Positions 33,473-52,149 of a stretch of 64,000 bases of DNA are shown here, one piece after another. Below the pieces are notes generated by a model that saw only the letters and a program-made list of their open reading frames with translations, was not told where the DNA came from and ran no database searches. Source of the DNA: Macrotis lagotis (taxonomy: Eukaryota; Chordata; Mammalia; Peramelemorphia; Peramelidae); assembly GCF_037893015.1 (NCBI RefSeq), contig NC_133666.1:621469156-621533155 (forward strand), read 5' to 3'. Position 1 is the stretch's first letter, and each line of letters opens with the position of its first letter. Position numbers and translations under genes: made by a program.

Positions 33473-33677
33473 TGGATATCTGGTGACTACAACAATGCTT
33501 GGTGAAAGTTAATCTCCTGACAGCTTCACTACCCTCAGCAGATTATAGAAAACATGGAAGGGACCAAGTGTGGGGCAACAGAACTGAGGGCCATGGTATG
33601 TGCCTTTAGCTCCCATTGGCTACTGTTTCTACTCTTGCCTCATCTCATTAGGATTCTCCATTCTTATTTTTCCTTTA

Positions 33678-33833
33678 GGGGCAGCTAGGTGGCGCAAGTG
33701 AACAGAGCACTGGCCCTGGAGTCAAGAGGACCTGAATTCAAATTCAAACACTTAAAAATCATCCAGCTGCGTGACCTTCGGCAAGTCACTTCACCCCATT
33801 TGTTACCTTGCAAAAACCAAATTTTTTAAAAAA
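33678..33833 (+). mobile_element. tRNA-derived SINE, sense, diverged
   Basis: Head GGGGCAGCTAGGTGGCGC, B box GAATTCAAATTC, ending TACCTTGCAAAAACCA and an A-rich tail. Confidence 0.85.
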
Positions 33834-34715
33834 AGAACAAATTTTCCTTTGATTGTAATTCATGCGTATTTCATTTCTAGTAATTTTTCTACTTTGCTTC
33901 ATTCCATGAGTCTTTTCAGATTTTTTTGCATTTCCAAGTTATCCAACTTAATTGTTTTACAATATTCTATTATTTAACCACAATTTAATTTCTTTATTGT
34001 TGAAATTTTAAACTTCTTCCATCTTAAAAAAACCTATAACCCTGCTAGAAAAATTATTCGACAGACAGGTTTTTGTTATTTTTTGATCCTGTCAGGGTAT
34101 TAACAGTATTATCCTAACACTGGAATTATTAGGTCAAAGAATATGATTATTTTTGTAACTTTGTAAGATCATACTGCTGTCCAGAAACATTGCATGAGGA
34201 ATTCATGTATGCTTGATTTTCCATAACCCTGAAAGCATTAATTGGTTTTAATTTTTTTTCAAATAAATGGGTGCCAGATGGCATGTCCAAATTGTTCTCA
34301 TTTATATCTTTGCTTATTAGTAATTTTTTTTATTCTAACAAATCAGAATGTACCTAATTGACTAGAGAATGATTTTCATTTTAGAATTGGAATTTCCTGA
34401 GTGTTAAAGTATAAAAATTTTCATTTTTTTGGCAATATTGTAATGGTATTCTCAATGTCCAAGGAAATCAATCATTTCCTTAAAGTATGCATGATATATA
34501 AGCTTCTGAGCAGTCTATTAAGTCTTTGACTTCTTTTATTTCTAATTACCAAACATATTTTCTAACATTTTGAATTGTTTTATTTTTGCCATTCTTCAAT
34601 GCCCCCTTTTGCATGGAAACCATCAATATTCAAGCATACATGTATTTAACTTGGAGAATCTTATCAAGCTCTTCATAGAAATTCTTTACTGCCTCGTTTT
34701 CTGTAAGACTTAACA
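33834..34715 (-). mobile_element. Probable antisense L1 3' region, diverged
   Basis: About 34090-34420 reads TATTAGGTCAAAGAATATG, then CATACTGCTGTCCAGAAAC and GCATGTCCAAATTGTTC, which fits the antisense of L1 ORF2's last coding region. Low identity. Confidence 0.45.
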
Positions 34716-34719
34716 TATA

Positions 34720-34876
34720 GGGGCGGCTAGGTGGTGCAGTGGATAGAGCACTGGCCTTGGGGTCAGGAGTACCTGAGTTCAAATCCGGCCTCAGACACTT
34801 AATAATTACCTAGCTGTGTGGCCTTGGGCAAGCCACTTAACCCCATTGCCTTGAAAAAAAAATCTAAAAAAAAAGA
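34720..34876 (+). mobile_element. tRNA-derived SINE, sense
   Basis: Complete and close to consensus, with TTGCCTTGAAAAAAAAATC and a further A-rich tail. Partial flanking repeat ACATATA on both sides. Confidence 0.92.
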
Positions 34877-34879
34877 GTT

Positions 34880-36200
34880 GACATATAACCTATGACCATT
34901 TACCAATATTTGTCATGAGTGCTACAATTTAATGATGACCAAGAGCCTGTGAAACATTTCTTCATGCCTTTGGATGCAAGCTAAAACCAGTGAGTGATGC
35001 AAGCAATATGTTACAGGGGAAAGAACACTGAATCAAAAGAATCCAGATCAAAAGAATCTGTTTAAAATTTTAGCTGTTACAAAACAAGCTGTTGTGATCT
35101 GGGCAACTCATATGAACCCTTTGTGCCTCACCTGAGAAGTAAGGGAGTTGGATTAGATGACTCAATTTCCCTTTCAGCTCTGAATTGTGAACTCTGCAAA
35201 CTTTAATTTACATCTCCAGGAAAATCTGGCAGTTCCCTATTCCTTTACTGCAATGTCCTTTTGTCTTATTTACAGTGAGAATTTGAGTTAATGTGATTTG
35301 ATTCCTCCAGGTATACCTACTCTTAGGTCCTGGCAAAGATCACACACCAAGAATGCCAATAACCAAACCACTTACAGATAGTGGAAAAAATGGTGCAGTT
35401 CTAAGTACCCCTTGCCCCCGTTTCTAGCACCCAGTCAGCAGAGGACTGAAGGCCATTTGGCATTTTTCTTCAAGGGTTGCCACAGTGAAGTGACCGACCT
35501 CCTTTTCATACTTTGCTGGTAGGTCCTAGCATCCTCAAAGCCTTCCCAGCATGCTACCACCTGACAGAACTTGTTCTGGGCTGGCATAGCCTGCTAGAGC
35601 ACCTGAAGTCACCTTCACACCATCATGGGGTACAAGAGCCATATTCTGAAGAGCTTTATCAGAGTCTGAAAACTGTCATTTATACAGTTCTCTAAAGGTC
35701 ATAAATATGCCTTACACATTTCTTCATAACAATTCTCTGAGGTAGATACTATTATTATTCCCATTTTACAGATGAGGACCCTGAGGGTCTTCCAGAGTTC
35801 AAGTTTGGTACTCTATCTACCATGGTGCCCTAGCTGCTCTAAGCAATGTGTTCTCAGAACTTGAAATAATGCTTTATATGTTATAAACAGGTAAAAATAC
35901 ATTGGGACCATCACCTCCCTGGTTCTGGACACCAGGCCTCTCTTGGACACCAGGCCTCTCCTCATATTATGGTAAAAACTCCTTTCAACTTTGTAGTCCA
36001 TTATAATACCTAAATCTTATGCTAGTGACTGATACATGGTAGAGTTAGTCCTACCTCCCCTAGTCCCCTCTTCTCTACAGGTCCCCAATTTTGGCAGTTG
36101 AAGTGGTCTTTTTGGGGCTGGTGATCCCACCACCTGTGGTGACTCCCCAAAGGATAAGATCAGGAAGAGAATTAGGAATCAGGAAACCCACAAAATTCAC
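34880..36200. other. Intergenic, MIR at 35690-35840
   Basis: The only clear element is an antisense MIR/CORE-SINE at about 35690-35840 (CCATTTTACAGATGAGGACC). A short tandem duplication of GGACACCAGGCCTCTC occurs at about 35927-35963. No gene was recognised. Confidence 0.5.
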
Positions 36201-36223
36201 ACACAAAACCCCCCCCAGACCTG

Positions 36224-36229
36224 TTTATT
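36224..36229 (-). terminator. GPAA1 poly(A) signal (AATAAA)
   Basis: First AATAAA in GPAA1 sense after the TAG, 480 bases downstream. The implied 3'UTR includes a MIR-like fragment (about 36480-36600). Confidence 0.5.
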
Positions 36230-36709
36230 TCCTTGGAATGGGAGAGAAACACATAGAGAGGTCTTCTCAAAGCAACCTAATCAAACTGCTGCTTTAGAGC
36301 ACATGTGGACCTCCTTTTTCCCCTCCTCAGCCTCCCTGCCCCCACTGCAGGCAGTCCCACAGTCCTACTTCCTTCCAGGAGTAGGAATTGGCCCTGGGTT
36401 GCCTAGTCCCAAGGTAGTTTCAAAGTAAGAATTCCCAAAGGCTGTGAGGATGTCACCCTAAGAACTTTGGCCTGCAGGTAAGGCCTGAATTAGAGTCCCA
36501 GCTCTGCTAACTTACTGGGTGACTTTGGCTTTTCCCTGCTCCAATACTGTTTTTCCTTTCTAAAAGATGAGGTTGGACTGGATGACCTCTAAGAGTCCAT
36601 TCAACTGTACATACATTTATAAAAATCTTCACCAGACACAGGGGGACTCCTCTGCTCCCTCTTGGTTTCAATAAGCCTGAGGGAGAATGAGGGGGTAGGG
36701 ATGGGGTAA

Positions 36710-43591
<6,882 letters not shown>

Positions 43592-43829
43592 AGCTAGGGG
43601 ATGAAGTGAACCTGGGAAATGGAATTGGATGAGTATAATCAGAATTTCCCACCACCCTGAGTTTCCCTGACTCTCTCATTTATCATCACTCTTACACCCT
43701 CAACAAGAATGTCTTTCTACCCCCATCCCAATACAACTTGCCCAACTAATTCTATTCAATGACTCATACATTGAGTCACACAGTCAGACATAATCACAAT
43801 CAGATATAATCAGTCACACACACAATAAT

Positions 43830-43995
43830 GCCAGAGTTGGAAGGAGGTCAAGTTCATCCTTCTCATCTTACACATGAGGAAACTGAGACTCAGAGAGGTG
43901 AAGGAATTCACCAAAGACCACACAATTAATAATGGCATGGCCAGGACTTGACCTGATCTTCTAATTCCAAGACCAGGGCTCTTGCCACAATACCA
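43830..43995 (-). mobile_element. MIR, antisense, upstream of the GPAA1 first coding exon
   Basis: Reads CACATGAGGAAACTGAGACT, CAGAGAGGTGAAGG, then CACACAATTAATAATGG. Old. Confidence 0.65.
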
Positions 43996-44329
43996 AGCAC
44001 ATTGTGACACACCCAAATTTAGATCAGATAGATACAATTTCCCATCTCCACACACGTAGCATCTTCCCCTTCAAGATTTATGGGTACAGATCATATATAC
44101 AATCATGTAAAGTTAGGCACATGGTTCCCAGAGAGTGATCTCCTTTAAGATTTCCCAGCACACAAAATCACACACATACACCCAAGCATTCAGTGTCACA
44201 CCTAGCATGTTCTGCTACAGGATCTGCCAGAATATACAAACCCATGCCCACATGAAAAATTTTACATGTGGAACATCCTTCCCCTTCAAAATCAGGCTCT
44301 ACATGAAATCACATACATGATCACATACA

Positions 44330-44850
44330 ATCTCACACTCCTGCAGGATCTTGGGGGACCAAACATGTGAGCATGCACAGGAGAGTGTGAGTGTGTGTGT
44401 GTGTGAGAGAGAGACATAGACAGAAAGACACACACACACACAAAATCTCACACCCACTCTCCTGCAGCATCTGCGGAATGGGGCTTATGAGCATGTGCAG
44501 GTGTGCCCGTGACATACGAACATACCATCTCACACCCAGAGCATCCTCTCCTGCGAGCTTTGCAGACCCGGTCCAGACAGACAGACAGACACACACACAC
44601 ACAGTCAAACAAAAACTCACACCCCAGAACATCCTCCCCAGCAGGATCTGCGGAGAGGGGTCTGTGAGCATGCGCAGGTTATAGAGAGATGCTTGACACA
44701 CAAACACAATCTCCCACCCAGAGCCTCCTCTCCTGCAGGGTCTGTGGAGAGGGGCTTGTGAGCATGCGCAGGTGTGCCCGTGACATACGAACACACCATC
44801 TCACACCCAGAGCATCGTCTCCTGCGAGCTTTGCAGACCTGGTCCAGACA

Positions 44851-44893
<43 letters not shown>

Positions 44894-45308
44894 ACAATCT
44901 CACACCCACTCTCCTGCAGCATCTGCGGAATGGGGCTTATGAGCATGTGCAGGTGTGCCCGTGACATACGAACATACCATCTCACACCCAGAGCATCCTC
45001 TCCTGCGAGCTTTGCAGACCCGGTCCAGACAGACAGACAGACACACACACACACACACACAGTCAAACAAAAACTCACACCCCAGAACATCCTCCCCAGC
45101 AGGATCTGCGGAGAGGGGTCTGTGAGCATGCGCAGGTTATAGAGAGATGCTTGACACACAAACACAATCTCCCACCCAGAGCCTCCTCTCCTGCAGGGTC
45201 TGCGGAGAGGGGCTTGTGAGCATGCGCAGGTGTGCCCATGACATACGAACACACCATCTCACACCCAGAGCATCCTCTCCTGCGAGCTTTGCAGACCCGG
45301 TCCAGACA

Positions 45309-45349
<41 letters not shown>

Positions 45350-45690
45350 TCACACCCACTCTCCTGCAGCATCTGCGAATGGGGCTTATGAGCATGTGCA
45401 GGTGTGCCCGTGACATACGAACATACCATCTCACACCCAGAGCATCCTCTCCTGCGAGCTTTGCAGACCTGGTCCAGACAGACACACACACACACACACC
45501 ACAGCCATCCTTTACTGCAAGCTCGGTGAGCATGGGAACGTGTGAGCATGCGCAGGTTCTAGAGAGACAGGGACAGAGGGCCGGACAGACAGACAGAACC
45601 TCACGCCCGCAGCATCCCCTCCTGCCAGAGCTGCAGGGACGCGCATGTGAGCATGCGCAGGGGTGCGCCAGGCAGGAGAGGAGCGAGATG
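44330..45690. repeat. Higher-order minisatellite between the GPAA1 CpG island and ATG
   Basis: A ~451-bp higher-order unit repeats about 2.3 times: CTCCTGCAGCATCTGCG begins at 44459, 44911 and 45361 (steps 452 and 450). Each unit is built from ~90-bp monomers starting near (T)CTCCTGC, with GAGCATGCGCAGG or GAGCATGTGCAGG in the middle and CTCACACCCAGAGCATCC at the end, separated by (AC)n tracts. GAGCATGCGCAGG occurs six times (about 44667, 44760, 45124, 45219, 45544, 45650). Outlying diverged monomers lie at about 44330 and 45600. Confidence 0.92.
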
Positions 45691-46220
45691 GGGATCACAC
45701 AGACAGACAGACACACTGACACAGCACGAGAGCGCACGCCCGCTCTCGGGCACGAGCACCCTCCCTCGCCAGACCCGCCCGCACGCGCATTCCCATCCAC
45801 GGCCCCCACAGCCTCGCACCCGCAGCTTCAGCCACCTCCTCACGCAGGGCAGGTTCTGCCAGACAGACGCACAGACACACAGACACACACACAGACACAC
45901 ACTGAATGAAGGAGGAGGGCCGAGAGACGCACCCTCACCGCCCCCAGCCCAGCTCACAGCAGCCTCGGCTTCTCGCGCACCAGCCTCCGGACACACCCAC
46001 TTCCGCTCAGGACTCGCTCACTTCCGAACCGCGCGCTGAGCATTCTGGGAGTTGTAGTTTCTGAAGGAGACGAGACGGCGGGGGAGGCGCCCCCTGCCTC
46101 CCTCCCTCCGGCTGCTCGGCCGGGACCTCCTCCAGGCCTCGCTCCGCCTCCTCTTCTCCACCTCGGCTCCATCCTTCCGCAGCCGCCCGAGTTATCTCCC
46201 TAGAGGCATTCTTTTATAAA
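45690..46220 (-). promoter_or_regulatory. Probable GPAA1 CpG island promoter with a ZNF143 motif
   Basis: CpG-dense block 2.1-2.6 kb upstream of the GPAA1 ATG. At 46040-46060 the minus strand reads ACTACAACTCCCAGAATGC, a near-perfect ZNF143/THAP11 (SBS) site, a strong core-promoter element. Good donors on the minus strand follow (GTGAGC at 45957, GTGAGG at 45938), and an acceptor (TTTCCCAG) precedes the ATG exon at 43611. A noncoding first exon here, spliced over the minisatellite, is the simplest reading. Confidence 0.65.
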
Positions 46221-46950
46221 GGGCACTGCCCACCCTTCACCACGGGGCTCCCGCCGTTTCCCCAGGCTCCTCCGGCCGAACTGACCTTGTCATTGATCCT
46301 GAAGCATAACGGGCCCTATCCCAGGCCCGCGCATCTGCACCGTCCATGCTTGGCATTCTTGCAGCCTGCTTCTCTTCAACCCTGATCTTCCCTCCTCCTC
46401 TCCACATCACCAAGTACCTGACAGGTGGTGACAACCCTCCTCCCCTCGCCTCACCCCAGCTGCAACTCTGAGCTCCCAGAGGGCAGAGGCCACTTTCGTT
46501 ATGTCCCCAGTATCCGGCCGCAGTGTCCAGCCAAGGCACAATGTTGTTCTTTTTTTTTTTAAAGGTTTCTGCAAGGCAAATGGGGTTCAGTGGCTTAGTC
46601 CCTCCTCCCCATCAATTAGAGTGTGGCCTTCTCAGTCGGGCATCCAGATCCCATCCAGATCCCTTGGGCTCAGCATGGGCTTCCTGCTTCTCTCACTCTG
46701 ATCACTGACATCCAGGACGGTGACTCCCCTCACTCAAGACTAGAATGGATCCCTCACCCCCAGATCCATCTGTTTATCAGAATCCCTCTCTTCCTCCAAT
46801 TTTTAGTTTAGGTGCCATCTCCTCCTAGGGCTTTGCACACGCAGAGCACTTTGTTGGACCTCTTCTCTACCCTTCTTCCCTTCTCCCACAGATCAAGAGA
46901 GCAGGATAAATAGAACTTTTGCTCAGGGACTGAAATTTAGAGAGGTGCCA
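46221..46950. other. Intergenic with a truncated SINE
   Basis: A 3'-end-only antisense SINE piece is at about 46550-46604 (TTTCTGCAAGGCAAATGGGG). The rest shows no gene; about 46690-46870 resembles old CR1/L2-like sequence. Confidence 0.45.
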
Positions 46951-46959
46951 CTTCTTTTC

Positions 46960-47990
46960 CCAACTTGGTAAAAGATATTTTAGCTGGGAAACAACTTTCA
47001 CTGCTAATGTTTCTGATTAAGGATTAATTTCAAAAAATATAGAGAGGATTGAGTCAATTGATAAGACTACAAGTCATTTCCCAATTAATAAATGGTCAAA
47101 AAATATGAATTGGCAGTTTTCAGATGAAGAAATAAAAGTTATCTATAGTCATATAAAAATCATTATTGATTAGAGAAATGGAAATTGAAAAAAATTTTGA
47201 GGTACCACTGCACACTTATCAGATTGGCTAAAATGACCAAAAAAGGAAAAGATCAATGTTGGAGGGGATGCAGGAAAACTTGGACTTTAACATACTGTTG
47301 TTGGAGTTGTGAACTGATCCAACTATTCTGGAGAGCAATTTGGAACTATGCCCAGAGATGTGTTGGACACAAAATGCAAAAAGAGACATATTTTTGGACA
47401 TGGTCACTATGTGGGCTCATTTTGCTTGGCTTAGTTATTACAAGGAAATTGAGGAGTTGTCAAATAATTGAGGAATCACTGAACAAATTGTGCTATATGA
47501 ATGTGGTGGATACTCTTGTACTATAAGATAAGAAATCATGAATGGCCAAACATCAGAAAAGTCTGGAAAGATCTGCCTGAACTAATGCTAAGTGAAGTGA
47601 ACATTGTACACATTAACATTGTGTGATGGTCAGCTCTGATGGACTTAACTTCTCTCAGTTGTTCTTTGATCAAGGACAATTCTAAAAGACATTCAATGAA
47701 GATACTAGTATCCATAGCCAGAGAAAAGACTATGGAGTCTAAATACAGATCAAAGCAAACTATTTTTATTTCAAAATCTTTATTTTACATTTTTCTTTTT
47801 TTCTCATGTTTTTCCCTTTTTAGTTCTGATTCATTCTTTTGCAACATGATTGTACATGTACAACCTAAATCAGAGTACTAGCTGTCAGTGAGGAGTGGGG
47901 GAAGGGAAAGGAAGGTGGCAGAAAAATGTGGAACTCAAGAGCTTATAAAAAGATGAATGTCAAAAACTATCTTGGCATATAATTGGAAAA
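46960..47990 (+). mobile_element. Old L1 3' region
   Basis: ORF2 landmarks TGTTGGAGTTGTGAACTG and CTATTCTGGAGAGCAATTTG, then a 3'UTR. About 86 bp inside it (47356-47441; GATGTGTTGGACACAAAATG) do not fit the L1 order and recur inverted near 48.54-48.62 kb. Confidence 0.75.
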
Positions 47991-48304
47991 AAACAAAATA
48001 AAATAACATAAAAAACACATCTTAGCTACTAGCATTGTATATTTTTAAGTCATATCACTAAAGGACTTGTCTTGCTGTTTTAAAAAAATATATTTTTTAT
48101 GCTGAACCTAAAACACCCCCAAAAAGCACTTCCCTATGTACAGTAGAACATGAAAATAAAGTTGAATATGAAAACATTAATACCCATTTTATGCAATTTG
48201 CCTTGAGGAAAAAAGGGCATCCAATAAATTCCACAATATTTTCAAAACTGTTGTCTAGTCTGTATTTCCTTTTGTATTCTGTGCATTTAAAATGCTAACT
48301 TCTA

Positions 48305-48461
48305 GGGGCAGCTAGGTGGTGTAGTGGATAAAGCACCGGCCTTGGAGTCAGGAGTACCTGGGTTCAAATCCGGTCTCAGACACTTAATAATTACCTAGCT
48401 GTGTGGCCTTGGGCAAGCCACTTAACCCTATTTGCCTTGCAAAAACCTAAAAAAATAAAAT
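48305..48461 (+). mobile_element. tRNA-derived SINE, sense, young-looking
   Basis: Close to consensus and flanked by a perfect 16-bp duplication, AAAATGCTAACTTCTA, at 48289-48304 and 48462-48477. Confidence 0.95.
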
Positions 48462-48479
48462 AAAATGCTAACTTCTAAC

Positions 48480-49336
48480 CCCATCCTCCAAATAAAAACC
48501 AAGAGAATGAAAGGAAAAAAAACTCGCAGTAATAAATGAGTATAGCCATACAAAATGAACCCACATAGTGACTAAGTCCAAAAATACATGTCCCTTTTTG
48601 CATCTTGTGTCCAACACATCTCTATCAGAGGTCAGATCATATGTTCCATCATGGTTTCTCATTAGTCACTGAATTCATCAGAATTCTTAAAGTCTTTCAA
48701 ATTTTTCTTTAGTGTTTTTTTTTAAATTTTATAAATTGATCTGCCTTTACTATATCAGTTTCACTCTCCAGAAATCTCTGAAATTTTCTCTTTTGATAAT
48801 ATTATACAGTACAACAATATTCCATGACATCCACATAAACTTTTTTCAACTATGCCTCAATTGTCTGAGAAGCAAATCTAAGGCATTCCACTTAAAGAGT
48901 CTAGCTCTTTTTCTTTTATTTTTCCCTTTTTGTCTCCTCCTCTCCCCCCATCCCTTCCCCCTTCCAGAATTAGGAAGTTTATTATGCTTGGAACTATTCC
49001 CTACATGATTTTATCCTCCCTTTTAACCCTCTTTCCCTGTCTTTGCTTTTTTTCCATTGAGTTTGATATATTTCTACATCAAAAATTATATGTATAGAAG
49101 CATGAGTGTTCACTTTGGATAAGTAAGGTTTATTTGACACTTATTACTCTCTCCCTTCTTCTTTTTGTATATTCTTTCTTCTCATTCACATCAATCAGGA
49201 GAAATAGCAACTTCCTCTTATTTCTCTTTTCTATGTCAGTATATTCCTTTTTTTACCTTCCTTTCCTTTCCCCCTTTAAATTCACAGAACAAATCAATCT
49301 ACCCTCAGATTTCTTCTTAAAATTCTCAAAATCCTT
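48480..49336 (-). mobile_element. Antisense LINE relic, diverged
   Basis: Read in reverse it has GATGTGTTGGACACAAGATG and GACTTAGTCACTATGTGGG, matching part of the 47.4-kb element. About 48700-49330 is pyrimidine-rich and looks like antisense L1/HAL1 sequence. No gene was recognised. Confidence 0.45.
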
Positions 49337-49353
49337 TAAAGATATAAAGGTTC

Positions 49354-49756
49354 TCAGAAGAACATTATACACCCTAACAGCAATATGGGGGTGATGATCA
49401 ACCTTAATGGACTTGCTCATTCCATCAATGCAATCATCAGGCACAATTTTGGGATATCTGCAATGGAGAATACCATCTGTATCCAGAGAAAGAATTGTGG
49501 AGTTTAAACAAAGACCAAAGACTATTAGCTTTAATTAAAAAAAAAACACATTATCTAATTATGTAATTTTGCTACCTCTTATACTTTATTTTTTTCCTTA
49601 AGGATATGATTTCTCTCATCACATTCAACTTAGATCAATGTATACCATGGAAACAATATAAAGACTAATAAGACTACCTTCTGTGGGGGGTGGGGAAGAG
49701 AAGTGAGATTAAAGGGGGAAAATGTAAAATTCAAAATAAATAAATAAATTTTAAAA
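49354..49756 (+). mobile_element. L1 3' end, severely 5'-truncated
   Basis: Only the last ~400 bp (ACACCCTAACAGCAATATGG onward). Flanked by AAAGATATAAAGGTTCT at about 49337-49353 and 49757-49773. Confidence 0.93.
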
Positions 49757-49773
49757 AAGATATAAAGGTTCTG

Positions 49774-50630
49774 AAGGAGTTCTTGTTTCTTCTCTGTCTT
49801 ACAGCTCCTTCTATTATTCACATAAAGTTACCTTTCCAGGTTTCCTTGGACTTTCATGTTTGCATTTCAAAGTTCCTTCTTAGCTCTTGTCTTCATGAAA
49901 GATTCTTGAAAGTTTTCTCCTGCATTAGTGGTCCATTTCCCATTAATTCCCCCTCTTTCCCTGCCCCATTATGCTCAACTTTGCATTTAAGTTGTCCTTA
50001 ATTATAGTCTTGCATCTTTTGCTTTTTGGAATATCATATACCAAGATCTCCTTTCATTTTCAGTAATAAGTTGCCATATCTTGTGTGATCCTGCTGTTCC
50101 TAGCCTAGTTACTTGAACTGTTTCTTTAGGGATTGCTTGCCGTATTCTTCCTTTGATGTAAAAACGCTAGATGTTGGTTATGACATCCCTGGAAATTCTA
50201 TTAGAATTCCTTTCTGGAGATGATTGGTAGAGTCTATATTCATTTTATCCTCTGGTTTTAATAGATCTGCACATTTTTTCACTTATAACTTTTTGAAATA
50301 TAGTGGGGTTTTTTATATCATGGGTTTCAGAAAATCCAATGATTTTTCATTTATTTTTCCTTGGTATTCTTTTCCAGGTCAATTGTTTTTAATTTTCTTG
50401 TATGTTTTCAATATTTTGATTTTGTTCTATTATCTGTTACTGTCATATGAAATCGTTTAATTTGTTCTACTCTAGTTTTCAGGGAGCCTATTATTTGGAT
50501 AAAGTTCACCACATTCTCTTCTAAGCTATTCTAATTCTTTTCTCCAGAGCTTTTAATATTTCATTTCTTTTAAGAATTCATATAGTTCTTATGGAAAATC
50601 CACTTTCACTTAAACACCATTTGCTCTTGT
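49774..50630 (-). mobile_element. Antisense LINE relic
   Basis: Pyrimidine-rich; likely the antisense of an old L1/HAL1 5' half (TTTTCATTTATTTTTCCTTG; TTCTCTTCTAAGCTATTC). Identification is by texture, so it is weak. Confidence 0.35.
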
Positions 50631-50664
50631 GAAGTTACTTTTTCCTTTTTTGGGATCCCTATAT

Positions 50665-50756
50665 TTTTTTTTTAAGATTTTATTTATTTTGAGTTTTACA
50701 ATTTTCACCCTAATCTTACTTCTCCCCCCCCCCCACAGAAGGCAATTTGCCAGTCT
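50665..50756 (-). mobile_element. L1 3' tip, antisense (~90 bp)
   Basis: T-run, then TTTTGAGTTTTACAATTTTC, a C-run and CACAGAAGGCAATTTG, the antisense of the L1 3' end. Flanked by TTGGGATCCCTATAT at about 50649-50663 and 50757-50771. Confidence 0.9.
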
Positions 50757-50771
50757 TGGGATCCCTATATC

Positions 50772-51990
50772 TAAAATAATTTTTGGTATTAATTGGTGTT
50801 TGATTTATTCATCTTTCCCATTTTAGTTCTTGAATTGAGGTTTTGTGCCAGGCTAGGCTTTGGCTCACACTGTGAAGTAGAATGGTTTTCCCTGTGGTGT
50901 ATGGTTCATCTTAGGTGCCCTATATTTCTCCACTGAACTCCACCTTCTATGAGTAATTTCAGTAATGGGTCTTCAGGGCCTGCATGACATCTCAGAACAA
51001 GAGTGCTAGGGGCCTCACTGCCTTTGGGTGCCTGTGCTGTCCTGCTTTGAGCACTACTGTGGTCACTATTGCTCCCTGGGGAAGGGAGAGAGATGAAGGG
51101 GAGCTGTTCTTCCCTTTGGAGAGAGAATCTTACAGGTTACATGTCTCTCACCATCTCACTCATCATCTGGCTATATGAGGATGGAGCTTATGTGCCCCTG
51201 TGTGAGCAGGGGCTTTCCTATTGCCATTAGACTTCTGGCTGTTTTTGTTTGCTTGTGTAGTGTTTGTGGGAAGTCATTGACTGTAGTTTCTCACTGAATT
51301 TTTTGAACATCATTCTATCTTGTGTGAATTTCTGGTTTTTGCTAGCATAGGTATGTGGGAGCTGGGAGGTTTGCCACCATTCAGGAAACATTCTGGGTTG
51401 AAAATCTCAAGTTTCTCAGAGGACCTTGCATATATTTTTCCTTTGTACTTTTCTTATCACTTGTATCATACTTATTTGTGTGTCATATTTCCTTTTCCCC
51501 TCCTCTCTCCATTAGATCATAAGCTCCCTAAAGGCAGGGACTACACTAATTTTCATCTTTATATGCTCTGCATTGAGCATATAGTAAATATATAAATATA
51601 TAACACTCATTTTCACTTGACCTTCCATCACAGTCTACAGCATTATTGTATCTTTAAAGGTCAAAAAGAAAATTGAGAAAAAGCAATTTGTGTTAGCAGA
51701 CAGTTCTGTAGAATAAATATCTTCCTATGAAGGTCTGTTGAAAAACAGCTTTCTATGACTCTGTTACGTCTATAAAGAAAAATCTATGGAAAAATCAAAT
51801 AGGAAGACTGTAAGAAGAAAGTTCTTGTTAGAATATTTAAAATGTAGTATTATAAAGAAACATTATGTAATTATGTAAAGAATCTGTAAGAAAATAGTAG
51901 ACTATGTATTTTACAGTGAATAGAAAACGGAATGGATCTTATTTTCTGAGATGAGTGGATCTAGCTCTTTTTATGAAGAGAAATAGGAAA
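50772..51990. other. Intergenic, nothing clearly recognised
   Basis: Moderately AT-rich. About 51490-51600 (TAGATCATAAGCTCCCTAAA; GCAGGGACTACAC) matches the 3' end of an old CR1/L2-like repeat. No gene was seen. Confidence 0.45.
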
Positions 51991-51995
51991 AAAAA

Positions 51996-52149
51996 TTTTT
52001 TTTTTTAGGTTTTTACAAGGCAATGGGGTTAAGTGGCTTGCCCAAGGTCACGCAGCTAGGTAATTATTAAGTTTCTGAGGCCAGATTTGAACTCAAGTAC
52101 TCCTGACTCCAAGGCCGGTGCTTTATCCACTGCGCCACCTAGCTGCCCC
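51996..52149 (-). mobile_element. tRNA-derived SINE, antisense
   Basis: T-run, TTTTTACAAGGCAATGGGG, ending CTAGCTGCCCC. Near-complete. Confidence 0.9.

Noticed and set aside
44333-45996. Overlapping frames up to 244 codons in the GPAA1 minisatellite (CVCVCV and HTHTHT runs)
   Set aside because: Produced by AC/GT tracts and the 451-bp repeat; no family match and no splice logic.
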